Assembly: GCA_020137815.1 (NCBI GenBank)
Contig: CM035357.1
Span: 7,799,315-7,863,314 of the forward strand
From: Hormiphora californensis
Taxonomy: Eukaryota > Ctenophora > Tentaculata > Cydippida > Pleurobrachiidae
Length of the DNA: 64,000 nucleotides
Direction: 5' to 3'
Position 1 is the stretch's first letter; each line of letters starts with the position of its first letter. The translations under genes were made by a program, and so were the position numbers. Positions 54,165-57,100 of the stretch are shown piece by piece. A model generated the notes under the pieces. It did no database searches, had not been told where the DNA came from, and saw nothing but the letters and a program-made list of their open reading frames with translations.

Positions 54165-57100
54165 TCCTGGCTGTAGATGCTTACTACTCTTCAAATTACC
54201 TGGAAGGACTGAGAGGTTAACAAATCGTCCTGATCTCCGCTTGTACCACTGTGTTTTGTAGCCCTGAGGTAGATTCTCTGGGATCGTCAGACTGGCAGGA
54301 TGACCCTCATCCACTACAACTCTGTCTCGGTATTCTGAAACAAGTGTTGTTGTTTGCAATGTTTGTTTGCTTGTTTGTGTGTGTTTGTGTGTATGTTTGT
54401 TTGTGTTCCCTACCTTCTTTACAGTAGATAACATTGTAGATTACAGATAGTCCACTGGCCAGTTTTGCAATGTATGTTCCTGAAAACACATCATACTACT
54501 TACTATTCAAATTGTCAGTGCTACATCACCTAGCAACTACACCTGCACGTGCAATTATTAGAGCAACTTAGAAACCTCACTCCCAGTTGCAGTTTTGGGT
54601 ACTAAGGGAAATTCAATTCTGCACGTGCATTCTTTTACTTTTGTCCTGATGTCTAACTCTTCAACCCCAAGCGCTATTCGGCAACGGTCATCTGGGTCCG
54701 GAAGATCTGCTGCGGTCAGGGAGCAGGCTAGAGAATATATGACAGTTTACGCCAACGTGTTCAAGCGAGCCAATCAACGACTGCTGATAGCTTTACCCAA
54801 CGTCGCCCAAGGGTGATTACTCCAGTCGAATATAGAAATCTCCGAATCGGCTACATAGCGGCCAAGTTTGCACGTGATGAGTTTCTGGAACAGCACTGCA
54901 ACTCCATGACATTGATCTCTTAAATTCGCACCTTGACATTGTCAGGAAGCCCAGAGCGTACAACAACATGGGTAGGGAGAAAGTGAGAAATAGGCTAGGA
55001 ACGGATGGTGCAGATGATGTCAGCGTTCCCTAATCAAGCTACCATTTCCCCGAAATTCGCCCGTAGGGCGAACGGGCCTACTAGTAAGTCATAATGGTAA
55101 GTTAAGAATAGGTTTCTCTACCCTTTCCTCCTTATTTAAAGTGAGAGTGGACCGAGTCAGAATTGGATAAAATTGTTGTAGGTAGTAGAGATTAGTTTTC
55201 TGAGCATTTTGCGTTTTTGCCGCTCAAAATCGACCCACCCATCACTGAGATATCTTTATTATGTTGGGAGAATTCCTGCTGGATCAATATTTATCAAACA
55301 GGATAGAAACAATCCTTGTGTTTTACTAACACATTCTTTAAATTTTGAATATGCTGGCTTGCATTGCCCTGCTTCTGTGCATGGACATGTCAACCTCACT
55401 GCTTATATTCAGAATGTGTTAGTAAAACACCACGATTGTTTCTTTTCTGTTTTATACATACTGATTAAACAGGAGTTCTCCCAACATAACAAAAATATCT
55501 CAGTGATGGGTGGGTCGATTTTGAGCGACAAAAACGCAAAATGCTCAGAAAGCTAATCTCTACTACCTACAACAAACTTGTCCAATTCTGATTCTGTCCA
55601 CTCTCACTTTAATCCTGATCAGATCTCATTGATGATAACTTGCCTAATAACTATCTCTATAATTAAAGGCACTATATTAAACCATTACCGGCCATTTCAG
55701 GAAGTACTTCAACCAGTCTGAGGATCCTTCCTCCATCGACCAGCCTCTCTCTCGCTGTGGGACGAACTACAACGTTCTGGCTCCTCCAGTCCTTCTTAAA
55801 CCACCTCACCTGCCCAGTTGTACGGGGGTTCAGGTCCAGGGTGCCTGTAAGTATATGAGTTTATTAATAATAGAACTTGAACCACAGCAGATTGTGTTGC
55901 TCATACTGTCTGAATAACAAACAACACAAGATATATACCTCCAGTGAAGAATGCCTGTTCGGTAGAAGTTGTCAGGACAGAAAGTTGGAAGCGATGTACC
56001 ACAGAACCAATACGACACATGTAAATTCCTGGAAATAATAGGATTGTAAATTAAATTAAACACTAAACAGGTAAATTGGTTACTAAATCATGTTATTTCG
56101 TCACAGTTATAGGTACCTTCCATATCTTTCCCAACATTATGCAAAATCAGAGAAGTTCCATCCAGACTTATAACTGTCTCCCTTCCCCTGTTCCGATCCA
56201 CATAAATCTGTAACGGATAACATGTGATCACTAGAGTATTATAATTTATTTGAAGATCCCATTCTATGAAATTATCTCAAACATTACAAAACTTCATGTG
56301 TCTACTCATTCTCACCCGCATCTGTGTCTCTGTGCCATCCCTGTCAACCCTGAACCAGGAGGGAGCCACATCAGTATCATTCTCTACAGTCATTACAGCA
56401 CTCCTTCCAATTGCAGCTTCCACTGACACGGCATCTCCCGCTAGAGAAGATCGCAGTGACCTACCCGCTAAAAGGAAACACACTCTTTCTTTTCAGCCTT
56501 AAAACAACGTGTCTGTTGTTCAGTCGTGTTTGTTTGGTTTCGCAGTTGGTTTGTAAAGTGTCAGATTATACTTAAAGAATTTGTGTGTGTCAGGGCTTAC
56601 CCTGGTCTGAGATTTCAAGGAGAAAGTTTTCTGTTCTGATAGAGCCGTAGAAACCCATCTCTACCGTGTACTTTCCTACAAGTTGGGAAGTATGCAAATA
56701 AGTTTACTAATACACAGACGATCTTCTTCTATATCTAATGCAAATTTGCACGGAAATGTGACACCCTATCGTCAATGTGACGACGTGATCCGTCAATGTG
56801 ACGACGTGATCCGTCAGCGTGACGACATGATCCGTCAGTGTGACGACGTGATTCGTAGGTATCACGTATCACACGTGTTGAGAACTGCTTGCGACTCACA
56901 TCACATGTATAAAAGGGAGAGAAAGAGAGAAAAAGAGAGGGATCACATCACATAGCATATAGCAGACAGGCAGAGAGAAAAACAGACCCCTCGATTTGCG
57001 ATCGGTACGATCGCCCCAGTTTTGCTAGTTAAATTAAACACCCACCCACCTGAATCAGTAATGACCAGGTTGTTCATTCTCAGGGTGTGACCTCGGTTCA

